Shown: positions 55,138 through 64,000, counted from the stretch's first letter. The stretch is DNA of 64,000 bases from Chlorobiota bacterium (GCA_014191195.1 BJGZ01000004.1:124001-188000), one strand, 5' to 3'. Notes: generated from the sequence alone by a model not told the origin. Program-made: numbers and translations.

Positions 55138-56619
55138 CTATAATATTCCCATTTTAATCCAAAATGGTAATGTTTCCATAAAAGTGGAATATTGAGCTTT
55201 TACTTGTAATTCTAGAAGCAAGCTATTATCATAACCTTGCAATTCCATCCATTCACAAATCCATTCTGATGCATAGTCAATTCCATGCATGCCTGTTGCT
55301 AAAAGAAATATTGCGGTATCTTGATTGATGATAATCCCAGATCCACTTACCTGACTTGCTACTACACATTCCTTTTTATGCAAAGATTGCTCTAACACTG
55401 ATTTATTATGTTGCGATAGTTTTAAAGATTCATAAGGTTTGATACGATGAAAAGGAGTAGATAATGGTTTGATTTGCTCTGCAATTACTAGATTTAAAAG
55501 CGCATCTTGTATGGTATCTTTACTTATATGGCCCTGTAAAAACTCATAGATTTGATGTACTGTATGATATCCTTGTTCTAAAGTATGTATAATCTGATTG
55601 TGAACATGATCATCTAAACTTATTACTCTGCAGCCTGGTAAGGATATAGAATGTACTTCAACTTTAGACGGACTAACAATACCAAATGGAAAATCATGAA
55701 ATTCTTCATTATGTATTCTATAGGTTTTACCAAAAATATCATGACGAAACATCGTATTTCTGATAAGATCTTTAAATGCTTCAAATGAAGTACGTTCAAC
55801 TGTATGTTCATTCATTTGTTGAAATTCTTCTGGTAAACATATTTCACCAAAATTTAAAAAAAGTGGCAAAGTACCAGCAAATGAAACATTCGCTTCTTTC
55901 ATTTCTTCATGCATTTCCCGAACCCAAAGCGGTTGCCAATGTTCTGCAAAATATTCGTGCACTATATATCGAAGATCTTGATTAGATAGCTCTTCTATCA
56001 ATGAAGCTGCAGATGGAACTGCTTGAAAATATTCAGTATTACATGATTTAACATACTCTATAAACGTTAATCCTTCTTCAGCATCTTCAAGCATATTATC
56101 TGTTAATCCTAATGCATATTCTCGCATCATCATACGTAATGGAGCATAGATATGCCATCCGGGAAAAGTATTATAACTAACGAGGGAAAGTCCTTGAGGC
56201 TTTAATCTTTTGTCTATAAATGATCTAATAGCTTTTTTTATATCTGTATGAACCCAAGAATATACTCCATGCATTACTATAAAGTCACAATCGGGCACAT
56301 CGTGATGAATATCTTCAATACTTTTTTCGATAAACAGAATATTTGTAAGATTACTTTTTTTAGCTGCTTCTTTTGCCTCTACAATATGATGCGTATTGAA
56401 ATCTACACCAATAAAAAAACCATGAGGATTTGCTGCAGCATATGTAAGTAATGAAAACCCACTACCACATCCTAATTCACAATAGGTAAATGGCTTATGC
56501 ATATTGGGGATTTCAAATCCCATGATATGCGCAGTATAGGCAAGTAAATGAGGATTTAACTCACTAAAGAATGAGTTTGTATATGTAATTTCTTGAAGAT
56601 ATGAGGTATGATTGGTCAT
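55138..56619 (-). CDS. Class I methyltransferase with methyltransferase regulatory domain (PKMT-like)
   Basis: This 493-residue protein has a SAM-binding N-terminal domain with motif I YCELGCGSGFSLLTYA (about residues 46-61) and GVYSWV and FPGWH (about 116-155). A methyltransferase regulatory domain (about 215-300) and a long C-terminal helical/winged region follow. The layout matches bacterial protein-lysine methyltransferases such as rickettsial PKMT1, which modify outer-membrane proteins, but the target here is unknown. It lies between rdgB-CMD and asd. Confidence 0.85.
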   Translation of the reverse strand: MTNHTSYLQEITYTNSFFSELNPHLLAYTAHIMGFEIPNMHKPFTYCELGCGSGFSLLTYAAANPHGFFIGVDFNTHHIVEAKEAAKKSNLTNILFIEKSIEDIHHDVPDCDFIVMHGVYSWVHTDIKKAIRSFIDKRLKPQGLSLVSYNTFPGWHIYAPLRMMMREYALGLTDNMLEDAEEGLTFIEYVKSCNTEYFQAVPSAASLIEELSNQDLRYIVHEYFAEHWQPLWVREMHEEMKEANVSFAGTLPLFLNFGEICLPEEFQQMNEHTVERTSFEAFKDLIRNTMFRHDIFGKTYRIHNEEFHDFPFGIVSPSKVEVHSISLPGCRVISLDDHVHNQIIHTLEQGYHTVHQIYEFLQGHISKDTIQDALLNLVIAEQIKPLSTPFHRIKPYESLKLSQHNKSVLEQSLHKKECVVASQVSGSGIIINQDTAIFLLATGMHGIDYASEWICEWMELQGYDNSLLLELQVKAQYSTFMETLPFWIKMGIL

Positions 56620-56639
56620 AAGTATAAATCAGTATAAAT

Positions 56640-57854
56640 CTATTGTGTTTTATCTTTTGTAAGTATGCTTAGAATTGCGATAGCAGAATGATATTCTGTT
56701 ATAAGTTTATAGATTAATAAATATGAACATGTTTCTTTGATAATTGCTGGCTTTATCCCAAGTAGTAAAGCACCCCTTATATGAGAGTATAATTGATTCT
56801 TCCAATTGCCAGCAGCAAGGATAGCGATAATACATAATTCTCTTTGTTGTAAACTTAATCCAGGCCGAGAAAGAGTTTTTCCATAACCCTCTATGATCAT
56901 CCATTCTGATATTTCAGGTGAGATCATGTGAAGTTTATTCATCATTGTATCATAAACATGAGTATAAATTTGTTTACAAGTAGCTTTACCTCTTTGAGTA
57001 AACAGTTCGACATTATATTCTTCTAACTTTTTATTCGATTGCCAACCATACACTTCATGTAAAACTGATAAAGCCTCTAAAGTAGCAGGAAATCCAGCAA
57101 ATAAGTAAACCTGTAATAATGCTTCATACATCATATCATATGTATATCCATATTCAAACGCTTTTTGCAACAATCTAGATAATTCTTCGGCCTTATTCAT
57201 TGATGCCAAAACTGAGATCAATATGCAATAGATAATCTCTTGTGGAATGTGATGTGAATGATGTATTGTAGATAAGTGCAATGCCATAGACTTTGCTGCA
57301 AGGGCTCTGTGGCTGATTTGATTTTTACTTATATCAGACATTTCTGCAAATGTTAATGATTGTTCGATGGGTATAAATAGCGAATCATATCCAAAACCAT
57401 TATTACCTCTTTCTCGATCAATAATATTACCCTGACATATCCCATCAATAGAAAATGATTGATGCGAATCTTTATAATGTAATACCGTTCTGAATCTTGC
57501 AGTTCGATCTGTCTTCTGTGCTAAAGCTATCAAAAGCTTATTGCGATTTGCACTGTCATTGCCATGTTCGCCAGCATATCTGGCACTATATACGCCAGGA
57601 GCAAAATCTAATGAAGATACTTCTAATCCAGTATCATCTGCAAGAACAGGTAATCCTGTTAGAGAATATATGGCATCTGCCTTTATCATTGCATTTTCTT
57701 GCAGAGTACTACCAGTCTCTTCGATATCTATATTATTATCACCTAAGAATTCTTTTTGTGAGATAATATATATGTCAAGATTATATTCAGTGAAAATTGA
57801 CTGAATCTCTTGTACTTTATGGGCATTATTACTTGCTAACACAATTACTTTCAT
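56640..57854 (-). CDS. rdgB: RdgB/HAM1 XTP/dITP pyrophosphatase fused to a carboxymuconolactone-decarboxylase-like domain
   Basis: Residues 1-200 are a complete RdgB: VLASNNAHKVQEI, LADDTGLEV (catalytic Asp pair), GVYSARYAGE, GFGYDSLF and MSDISKNQISHRALA. RdgB removes non-canonical purine nucleotides. Residues about 205-404 are a helical domain resembling carboxymuconolactone decarboxylase/AhpD: two copies of the helical core, the second with LSLQQRELCIIAILAAG...LYSHIRGALLLGIK (about 335-370). The usual CxxC redox pair is not seen. The reading frame is continuous, with no gap between domains. The fusion is unusual; the second part could be structural. Its ATG overlaps the aminotransferase stop (ATGA). 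Confidence 0.88.
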   Translation of the reverse strand: MKVIVLASNNAHKVQEIQSIFTEYNLDIYIISQKEFLGDNNIDIEETGSTLQENAMIKADAIYSLTGLPVLADDTGLEVSSLDFAPGVYSARYAGEHGNDSANRNKLLIALAQKTDRTARFRTVLHYKDSHQSFSIDGICQGNIIDRERGNNGFGYDSLFIPIEQSLTFAEMSDISKNQISHRALAAKSMALHLSTIHHSHHIPQEIIYCILISVLASMNKAEELSRLLQKAFEYGYTYDMMYEALLQVYLFAGFPATLEALSVLHEVYGWQSNKKLEEYNVELFTQRGKATCKQIYTHVYDTMMNKLHMISPEISEWMIIEGYGKTLSRPGLSLQQRELCIIAILAAGNWKNQLYSHIRGALLLGIKPAIIKETCSYLLIYKLITEYHSAIAILSILTKDKTQ

Positions 57855-58918
57855 AATACACCAGATACTTTCATTTCTTTAAATGCTCGTAATAAAGAAC
57901 TGATATCAGATTTATTATATGGTATCATATGTCCAATGCGGATATAAGATTGAGACCAATATTGTTGTCCAGGAGCTATCATAATATTATATCTACTTTC
58001 TAATATATTCCTGATTTCAATTGCATTTTTACATTTAATAACAGTTAATCCAGCAGCATTATGAAGCGATACATTATAATTGGAAATTATACCTAATTCC
58101 TTTTTTAGATATATATTCTGATTATTTAATGTTTTTTTATATCCAATAAAGTCATGTGAAATCTCCAGAAGCGAAGTATACAAACCACTAAATATTGGCA
58201 GTGGGGGAGTAAAGAAAGGAATTCTATTCTTGAAAGAATGATACATTTCTACTATATCTTTTGATAAGCCAGGAATAGGATCAATGCGTTTTTTTTGCTG
58301 TATATAATCCCATGCGCGTGCACTACAAAAAATAATACCAATGCCCGGAGGACCTGCTAATGCTTTTTGAGATGCAGTACATACACAATCTATATCACCA
58401 ATGTGTATCTCTTCGCATATAATACTACTTACTGCATCAATGCAAATCAATGTGTCTGGAGATAATGTTTTAATTATATGAATATATTCTTGTAGTGGAC
58501 AAGTTATTCCAGTAGAAGTTTCGGTATGAGTAATCCATATTGAATGTGGCTTATTTGTCTGTAAATATGCTTCTAATTGTTCAATTGATACATATTCACC
58601 CCATTGTGTTTGCAATACATGTGTTGTGATGTTAAGCGAATTAGCCATTGCAACCCATCGCTCAGAAAATCTTCCATTAACTAATATAATTTGTGTTTCA
58701 TTTTTGTTGTGTAACCATTGCATTGCCAATTCAATTGTTGAAGTTCCAGAACCAATACAAGGAATAATATGATGTGAATTACTAAATAAACTATGCAATA
58801 AAGTATCAATTTCTTGTAATACAAAAGAGTATTGCTTAGAATATTGATATGAAAGATCTGTTAAAGATGATTTTACTTTTTCGGATAATGGAACTGGCCC
58901 AGGAGTAAAAAGAATCAT
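57851..58918 (-). CDS. Class V aminotransferase (serine/alanine-glyoxylate type)
   Basis: This fold-type I PLP enzyme of 355 residues has the opening LFTPGPVPLSEKV (about 3-15), GSGTSTIELAM (about 57-67), DAVSSI (about 160) and the PLP lysine in TASQKALAGPPG (about 183-194). It matches the alanine-glyoxylate/serine-pyruvate/2-aminoethylphosphonate group; substrate choice is not readable. It is the first gene of the operon that continues into rdgB-CMD, the methyltransferase, asd, manC and alr. Confidence 0.9.
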   Translation of the reverse strand: MILFTPGPVPLSEKVKSSLTDLSYQYSKQYSFVLQEIDTLLHSLFSNSHHIIPCIGSGTSTIELAMQWLHNKNETQIILVNGRFSERWVAMANSLNITTHVLQTQWGEYVSIEQLEAYLQTNKPHSIWITHTETSTGITCPLQEYIHIIKTLSPDTLICIDAVSSIICEEIHIGDIDCVCTASQKALAGPPGIGIIFCSARAWDYIQQKKRIDPIPGLSKDIVEMYHSFKNRIPFFTPPLPIFSGLYTSLLEISHDFIGYKKTLNNQNIYLKKELGIISNYNVSLHNAAGLTVIKCKNAIEIRNILESRYNIMIAPGQQYWSQSYIRIGHMIPYNKSDISSLLRAFKEMKVSGVL

Positions 58919-58942
58919 ATTAGTTCATACTTTAAGAAATGC

Positions 58943-58973
58943 ACAAATAGAAAAACAACAGTATATTGCAAAA
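58943..58973 (-). promoter_or_regulatory. Candidate promoter of the aminotransferase-alr operon
   Basis: On the minus strand TTTG (58970-58973), 19 bases, then TATTTGTG (58943-58950), a 7 of 8 match to the -7 box. Transcription would start about 18 bases before the ATG at 58918. Confidence 0.4.
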
Positions 58974-59013
58974 TAAGTGTTTATTCTTGATTACTATAAT
59001 TCTTGGGATATAT

Positions 59014-59733
59014 ATGAATTTAAATAATGCTGTGATTCTTATAACAGGTGCAAGTAAAGGAATTGGGCTTGCCATGGCAGAACTATGTTTACAACATAAT
59101 GCATTCGTTTGTATGTTTTCCAGATCTGGTGCACCGATTGAATTAATTAGACAATACAAAGATAGAATAGTTGATATTCAAGGTTCGATACAACATGAAG
59201 ATGATATTATTAGATGTATTCAAACGATCAAAGAGAGATTTGGAACAATAGATATTATTATCAATAATGCGGGAGTAGCTTCATTTGCATCATTATGGGA
59301 TATTACATCAGAAGATGCTCATTCTATGATACAAACAAATCTTTTAGGACTTTTCTATTCTGTGAAACATGCATTCCCATTAATGAAACACGAGAATAAG
59401 CCAAAATTTGTGGTTACTATACATTCAATTGCAGCAACAACTATTTTTACGCAATCATCTGTGTATGCTGCTACAAAGTCTGGCGCATTAGCAATGATGA
59501 AATCTTTTAGAATCGAAGCTAGACCATTTGGAATTAGTGTGATTGATGTATTACCTGGCGCTACAGCAACAGAGATTTGGGATAAAGAATTTTTACAGCA
59601 GAATAAACATAGAATGATGAAGCCTGAAGAAATCGCACAGTGTGTTGTATCTGCATTACAATTAAGCAGAAATGAATCTGATACTTTATGTATAGAAGAG
59701 CTAGTATTAAGACCTTGGACGGGTGATTTGTGA
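59014..59733 (+). CDS. Short-chain dehydrogenase/reductase (SDR) family oxidoreductase
   Basis: This classical SDR of about 239 residues has the NAD(P) loop TGASKGIG (about 11-18), NNAG (about 84-87) and the catalytic YxxxK in YAATKSG (about 150-156), with Ser nearby. The substrate is unknown. The ATG at 59014 starts MNLNNAVILITGAS as SDRs do; an earlier in-frame start would add 16 residues. It runs opposite to the neighbours and overlaps the converging GT9 gene by 27 bases. Confidence 0.9.
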   Translation: MNLNNAVILITGASKGIGLAMAELCLQHNAFVCMFSRSGAPIELIRQYKDRIVDIQGSIQHEDDIIRCIQTIKERFGTIDIIINNAGVASFASLWDITSEDAHSMIQTNLLGLFYSVKHAFPLMKHENKPKFVVTIHSIAATTIFTQSSVYAATKSGALAMMKSFRIEARPFGISVIDVLPGATATEIWDKEFLQQNKHRMMKPEEIAQCVVSALQLSRNESDTLCIEELVLRPWTGDL

Positions 59734-60870
59734 TAATATAGATTCATGAAAATCTAAGCATTTTGATAAGATTTCTTGTGCTTCTATATCACATATAGAA
59801 GCACCTTTTGGGGAATTTATATAATGAAAAGGAACCATATAAGGCCACCATTCTCCTTGTTTTATAGTCCCTTTCTCTTGATACACAGCAAAAACGGGTG
59901 TATGAACAGCTGTGGCTATATGAATCATTCCAGTATCAGGCGTAAAAACCCACAGCGCTTTTTTGATTACTTCGCACACTTCAAATAAATGTCTGCCCTC
60001 TGGATAAGCAAGCGTATAAGGCGAATTACTGAGAAGTAATTGATCTGTTAATGCTTTATCTGCCGGCATCCACAAAAGTAAAACATGAATAGATAGATTA
60101 TTTAGCCCTGCAATAAGAGTTTCATATTGTTGTAAAGTACATGCATTCTTACTTTGACGCACTGATAAGTTTATGACAATAAATGATTTATCAAATAATT
60201 CTAATTGTTGCAATGTCTTTTTTGCAGAATATTCATAAGAAGAATCAATCAATAATTGTGGCATTCTTAATTCTTCTTGTGGAGAATCAATTCCTAGCAC
60301 ATCGGTAATAAGCTCGAACATTTTTTCCCACATATTAATTGTATCTGCAGATTTATATGATTGAGCATTATAATAACAAGCATATTGATCCCCTTCATAA
60401 CTTGAAACTCTTATACTGTTTTTCTTAGCAATTAAATTAACCAATACACCATTTTGAGAACTTGAACTAGTTAAACAATTAATGATAATATCAAATGAGT
60501 GCTTTCTTAATGAAAGAATATCTTGAATATGAGCTAAAGGCTTTTGTGCTAGGGAAATAGGGACAATATGTATTGCATCTATATATGGATTATCCTCTAT
60601 TAATACCTTGTTATTTACAGTGCACGCTACATGGATTTCTAATTGTGGATGATATTGTTTAATCAATTCAAAAATTGGAAGTGTAACAATCATATCACCA
60701 AGAGCATCATGGCGCATGATCAATACCTTTGCATGTGGCTTGAAATGCAAGGGCAAATGTATTTTTACAGGATTAAATAAAAGCTGAGGTATCACATAAG
60801 AGATTTTTCTAAAATAAGGGGTAAACTTTAGAGCAAGCGGTTTATATGTATTTTTTAACCAGGTAGCCAT
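59707..60870 (-). CDS. Glycosyltransferase family 9 protein (heptosyltransferase-like)
   Basis: This second GT9 protein of 387 residues has VLIMRHDALGDMIVTLPIFELIK (about 48-70) and WVFTPDTGMIHIATAVHTPVFAVY (about 305-328). The family transfers sugars such as heptose to lipopolysaccharide or other surface glycans. It is 21 bases after the GT2 gene and forms a glycosylation pair with it. The protein ends at the overlap with the SDR gene. Confidence 0.9.
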   Translation of the reverse strand: MATWLKNTYKPLALKFTPYFRKISYVIPQLLFNPVKIHLPLHFKPHAKVLIMRHDALGDMIVTLPIFELIKQYHPQLEIHVACTVNNKVLIEDNPYIDAIHIVPISLAQKPLAHIQDILSLRKHSFDIIINCLTSSSSQNGVLVNLIAKKNSIRVSSYEGDQYACYYNAQSYKSADTINMWEKMFELITDVLGIDSPQEELRMPQLLIDSSYEYSAKKTLQQLELFDKSFIVINLSVRQSKNACTLQQYETLIAGLNNLSIHVLLLWMPADKALTDQLLLSNSPYTLAYPEGRHLFEVCEVIKKALWVFTPDTGMIHIATAVHTPVFAVYQEKGTIKQGEWWPYMVPFHYINSPKGASICDIEAQEILSKCLDFHESILSQITRPRS

Positions 60871-60891
60871 AGAACTTCTATAATTATACGA

Positions 60892-61770
60892 TTAATCTAT
60901 GAGAGTGTAATTCTTGTATTCACCAATTCTATAACCAGTGATCTTTTCTATAATATCAAGTAATAAAACGATAAAAGGTCTTTTTTTTCTGATTGTAGGG
61001 TTAAATTGTTCGCACCATTGATGATCAGATTGAATTTTATTAGTCATTACTTTGGGATGAGTAGCTGTAAAAGTATCCAATTGATAACAAGAAGGAAATT
61101 CTTCACTTGTAGGTAAATATTCTTTTAGCCAGGTATCATCATGATATAATTTATGAAATGCTGCTTGTTTTTTAAGATAGTCTATTGGATTCCTTACCCA
61201 ACCATAATGATAAATAGAAACAGGTATAGAAGCCACTTTTAGTTTTCTCATTCCATTGGCATCCTTTGTCCTAAACCCTTGCGCATCTCTCCAAGAAAAG
61301 ACTCTATCAGTATTCTTAATCATCCTAATTTCAGATCTGTACCATTGTCTGCCTGAGCCGATATAATTATAGTTTCCAAAAAAATGATAATAGGAAAAAA
61401 GCAAACCTTCTATAGTTGGATGATGTAAAAATCTGTGAGCATATTGTTTAATTACATCATAATCTTTTTCATGGAGTACTTCATCAGCCTGTAAATATAG
61501 AAGCCAATCACCTGTACAATGTTGTAAAGCAATATCAGTTTGTTGTGCTAATATTGTTCCACCTTCTCTCAATGTTTCATCCCATATTGTCGATATGATG
61601 GTAATTTTCGGATTGCCTAGATTTTTAATACGTTCTTCTGTTTCATCATCAGAATTCCCAATTGCAATTACTACTTCATCACAAATATCTAATAAACTTT
61701 GTAGTGATTCTAAGACAGGATATCCAAGTTTAAAGCCATTTCTGACAAATGTGAAGCCGCTAATTTTCAT
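60892..61770 (-). CDS. Glycosyltransferase family 2 protein
   Basis: This 292-residue GT-A enzyme has an N-terminal domain (GFTFVRNGFKLGYPVLESLQSLLDICDEVVIAIG, about 4-37). A metal-binding-type acidic motif, QADEV (about 92-96), follows DWLLYL. The remainder is helical, ending at a basic stretch RKKRPFIVLLLDIIEK. It likely adds a sugar to a lipid or surface glycan; the substrate is unknown. It starts a two-gene unit with the GT9 gene. Confidence 0.85.
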   Translation of the reverse strand: MKISGFTFVRNGFKLGYPVLESLQSLLDICDEVVIAIGNSDDETEERIKNLGNPKITIISTIWDETLREGGTILAQQTDIALQHCTGDWLLYLQADEVLHEKDYDVIKQYAHRFLHHPTIEGLLFSYYHFFGNYNYIGSGRQWYRSEIRMIKNTDRVFSWRDAQGFRTKDANGMRKLKVASIPVSIYHYGWVRNPIDYLKKQAAFHKLYHDDTWLKEYLPTSEEFPSCYQLDTFTATHPKVMTNKIQSDHQWCEQFNPTIRKKRPFIVLLLDIIEKITGYRIGEYKNYTLID

Positions 61771-61887
61771 TATTATATATGAGAGTTAAAGTGAGTATGT
61801 AGCTAAAATTTACTTGAAAAATATCAGTCAATTTAAAAATGTGTTAATTTGTAAAAAAAAATCAATTCATCATCAGTCTTAAATATC

Positions 61888-62613
61888 ATGAAATATTATG
61901 TGCAAATAGCAGCAATTTTCCTATTTATTAGCCTAAGTTCAAACATATCAATAATTGCTCAAGGTTTCTCTTTTTTCCCTAATACTATCGAAGCAAATTG
62001 GGATTATAAAGAAGAACTTGTTATGAAAGTTAATGCCAAGAATATGTCTAGTTTAAATCTTAGTATTTCTTATACTGTATTAGAACTTACAATGACTCCA
62101 GCATGGTATGATGAGTTATTTACCCAATTTTGTGATGTGTCTTCTTGTTATACCCTTTCAACCTTCAAAAAAGGTGATTTAAAAGAAATGAATATTATGG
62201 CGAATACTGAAAAAGCTGTTATGGTAATGGATATGTATCAAAAAAATATTGATAGCGCTATAACTCCTGGAAGTGCATTTGTTTCATTTGGATTTCAAGT
62301 GAAAGGCATGGACAAAGTAGATACATTGACATTTTCAGTAAATAATTCTTCAACCGGAGTTAAAGAACTGATAAGTGTTTCTGATTTTTCAATTACTGCT
62401 CAGAATAATGAGTTGATAACCGCACATGTACCTTCTACAACTAAATCTTTACGTTTATATTCTTTGCAGGGGCAGCTTGTAAAGGAATATATTATTGATA
62501 ATGCACTGTATGTGATTTTAGGTATTTCAGATTTATCAAATGGCTTATATACTATTCTTGCAACACAGCATGATGGAAGTTCAGCAAGCACAACATTTAT
62601 TAAACATGATTAA
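61888..62613 (+). CDS. Small secreted protein with T9SS-like C-terminal domain
   Basis: This 241-residue exported protein has a signal peptide (1-24, after SIIAQG). A middle beta-rich domain (about 30-160) of no family I recognise contains two Cys close together (FCDVSSCYTL). The C-terminal 70 residues resemble a T9SS sorting domain (SLRLYSLQGQLVKEYI...LSNGLYTILATQ). Function unknown. It is isolated on the plus strand, with a 117-base spacer before it and 27 bases after it. Confidence 0.78.
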   Translation: MKYYVQIAAIFLFISLSSNISIIAQGFSFFPNTIEANWDYKEELVMKVNAKNMSSLNLSISYTVLELTMTPAWYDELFTQFCDVSSCYTLSTFKKGDLKEMNIMANTEKAVMVMDMYQKNIDSAITPGSAFVSFGFQVKGMDKVDTLTFSVNNSSTGVKELISVSDFSITAQNNELITAHVPSTTKSLRLYSLQGQLVKEYIIDNALYVILGISDLSNGLYTILATQHDGSSASTTFIKHD

Positions 62614-62640
62614 CATTATCTAAAAAAATGTAATCAATTA

Positions 62641-64000
62641 TTATGAAACAGTGCTAAAGTAATATTGGATATAACTTAGAATATTCATATTTGCTGAAAA
62701 ATATCCGATCATACATAATATTAATACTAAAAACATACCGCTACCTACCAAATAAACTGGCATTGATGGCACATCAAACACAACTGCTGTAGAACGTAAC
62801 ATTCTGTAGTAGTACCATATAAACATTATACATAAGATAATGATTAACCAATTAGCATTGCCAGAACCTAGAATTTTGTATAATGCTAAACCGATTGGTA
62901 ACATGATAATATAGGGTAAAGCAGACCACACAGAAATTGTAAAAGCATCTAAAAAGAATACTCTACTTCTGGAAAAAAAAGCAGCTGCTCTAATAATGCC
63001 AGCAGCAAAAACATGTGCTAGTAGTCCAACAATTATAAAAATAAAAACCCCTAAGCTTGGATTCCAAGTAATAGCATTTAGAATAGATCTAAGCAAGCCA
63101 GAAGGTAAAAAAATCATATATAAATATTCAGTACCAAAACTACTTCTGAATACATAAAGAAATGTTGACATAATAAGACCCAATGTAGCAGAACTTAAAA
63201 GTGCTACGCTCATTGTTTGTCCTATTGAAAGTATTCTTTGATCTCTAATGTCTGAATAGAAATTATATGGTCTAATCAATGCTCTAATGATATATTCTCT
63301 CAATCTCCTAAATCGAGTCATGAGGATTAAGAGAATTAATCCTAGGACAATTCCCAGTACAATGAAAATCAAAGGAGTATCTTGATTTACAGAGCCAGAT
63401 CGTAATAAAGGTTCTTTCTCATCATTCAATAAAGCTTTTAACATCGTAAATGCTAAACGTGGCTGTCTCTGAAAATCTGTTAGACCAGATGTACATAAAT
63501 ATTGATCTTCTGGATTGGTAGCTGTGATTGAGCGTTCGGTAATGAAATCGGAAAAACTCCATACTACGATACCAGCAGTTTTCCCTTGCTGTGCAGTTCT
63601 ATAACTGTCTCTAATAAATTGAGCTTGTGATTCAACCGAAAGGGGATCAGTATATCCTTGAAGATTATTAGGTTGTACTGGTTTACCAAAATGCACTAAA
63701 ATTGGCTTACTTGGTGCTAATTTTCGTAATCGTTCTATCTCATTTGCTTGAATATCACCAGGTTGCCATCTTGGAGAAGATCTCAATATCAAGAAATCAA
63801 ATGATTTCTCATCAATGACTCTGCTTCCAAATCGAACGGTTTTATACAATAGTTTATTACTGATTGCTCTAAATAAACCAATTAGAGAGTTATGAAACTT
63901 TTTAGTTTGAGAAGATCCTTCTTGAAATCCGTCTGATAAACCATAGCCCAAAATGCAGGGTTGCTTATCATAAGCACTTAACATTCTAGAACCAATATTA
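62641..64000 (-). CDS. Glycosidase-like (GH2 TIM-barrel type) domain fused to a multi-pass Yip1-like membrane domain, 5' end outside window
   Basis: The frame stays open to the window edge, so the N-terminus is missing. The visible first part (about 170 residues) looks like the end of a glycoside hydrolase TIM barrel: KPILVHFGKPVQP, Q...IRDSYRTAQQGKTAGIVVWSFSDF and a tail TSGLTDFQRQPRLAFTMLKALL. That tail matches the GH2 pattern (WNFxD, GLxxxxRxPK). The rest (about 205-450) has at least six hydrophobic helices in a Yip1-like arrangement. A soluble glycosidase-like domain anchored by a Yip1-type domain is an unusual layout. The key catalytic Glu pair is not visible in the fragment. Confidence 0.75.
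   Translation of the reverse strand, partial: NIGSRMLSAYDKQPCILGYGLSDGFQEGSSQTKKFHNSLIGLFRAISNKLLYKTVRFGSRVIDEKSFDFLILRSSPRWQPGDIQANEIERLRKLAPSKPILVHFGKPVQPNNLQGYTDPLSVESQAQFIRDSYRTAQQGKTAGIVVWSFSDFITERSITATNPEDQYLCTSGLTDFQRQPRLAFTMLKALLNDEKEPLLRSGSVNQDTPLIFIVLGIVLGLILLILMTRFRRLREYIIRALIRPYNFYSDIRDQRILSIGQTMSVALLSSATLGLIMSTFLYVFRSSFGTEYLYMIFLPSGLLRSILNAITWNPSLGVFIFIIVGLLAHVFAAGIIRAAAFFSRSRVFFLDAFTISVWSALPYIIMLPIGLALYKILGSGNANWLIIILCIMFIWYYYRMLRSTAVVFDVPSMPVYLVGSGMFLVLILCMIGYFSANMNILSYIQYYFSTVS

Noticed and set aside
1-64000. Insertion sequences, prophage or integrative elements
   Set aside because: I saw no transposase, integrase, or flanking inverted repeats, and gene style is uniform across the window.

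Overview
The window is a compact, AT-rich bacterial chromosome segment with no phage, transposon, CRISPR or plasmid signature. The lineage points to the Bacteroidota/FCB group. It has a full-length SprA/Sov-type outer-membrane translocon of the type IX secretion system (T9SS). Five proteins carry T9SS-like C-terminal sorting domains. Bacteroidota-associated families such as DUF2851 are present. Several promoters fit TTTG-N19/20-TAnnTTTG, the Bacteroidota housekeeping pattern, rather than -35/-10. A deep-branching Kapabacteria- or Chlorobiota-like relative is plausible, but I cannot prove it from this window. About 96% is coding, and no gene-free stretch exceeds about 235 bases.

Layout. 1-9.4 kb (minus strand): a truncated AddB-like nuclease, a slipin and an MsbA-like ABC exporter, then pnp, rpsO, tRNA-Arg(ACG) and rpsT. 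9.5-14.7 kb (minus): holA, two oligopeptide-type ABC permeases, murI, a PTS EIIA protein and a coupled periplasmic coiled-coil protein. 14.8-19.6 kb (minus): a GDP-mannose pyrophosphorylase fused to a degenerate phosphomannomutase, and a secreted GH27 alpha-galactosidase. 19.8-21.2 kb (plus): biotin carboxylase. 21.2-32.4 kb (minus): a GT9 glycosyltransferase, sprA, a large T9SS cargo protein and a RidA protein. 32.6-36.5 kb (plus): a PfkA-fold protein with a heavily altered active site, DUF1844, nadK, an HAD phosphatase and a prenyl diphosphate synthase. 36.5-39.5 kb (minus): thrS and meaB. 39.7-42.3 kb (plus): an OmpA lipoprotein, pyrF and DUF2851. 42.4-49.2 kb (minus): a lipoprotein and two T9SS cargos, a subtilase and a beta-propeller/Ig protein. 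49.4-51.8 kb (plus): a TolB-like protein and a dicarboxylate symporter. 51.8-58.9 kb (minus): a six-gene operon (aminotransferase, RdgB-CMD fusion, methyltransferase, asd, manC, alr). 59-62.6 kb: an SDR enzyme, GT9, GT2 and a small T9SS cargo. The end holds a truncated glycosidase-plus-membrane-domain protein.

Themes. Much of the window serves the envelope. Peptidoglycan precursors come from murI, alr and asd. GDP-mannose and surface glycans involve two different Man-1-P guanylyltransferases, two GT9s and a GT2. Protein export uses SprA and its cargos. The rest is core information processing and central metabolism.

Most unusual items: a PfkA paralog lacking key ATP and fructose-6-phosphate residues; a Man-1-P guanylyltransferase with a PMM domain lacking the metal loop; an RdgB nucleotide sanitiser fused to a carboxymuconolactone-decarboxylase-like domain; a 15-bp minisatellite in the PNPase tail; a structured pnp leader; and paired 17-bp repeats around the accC promoter.
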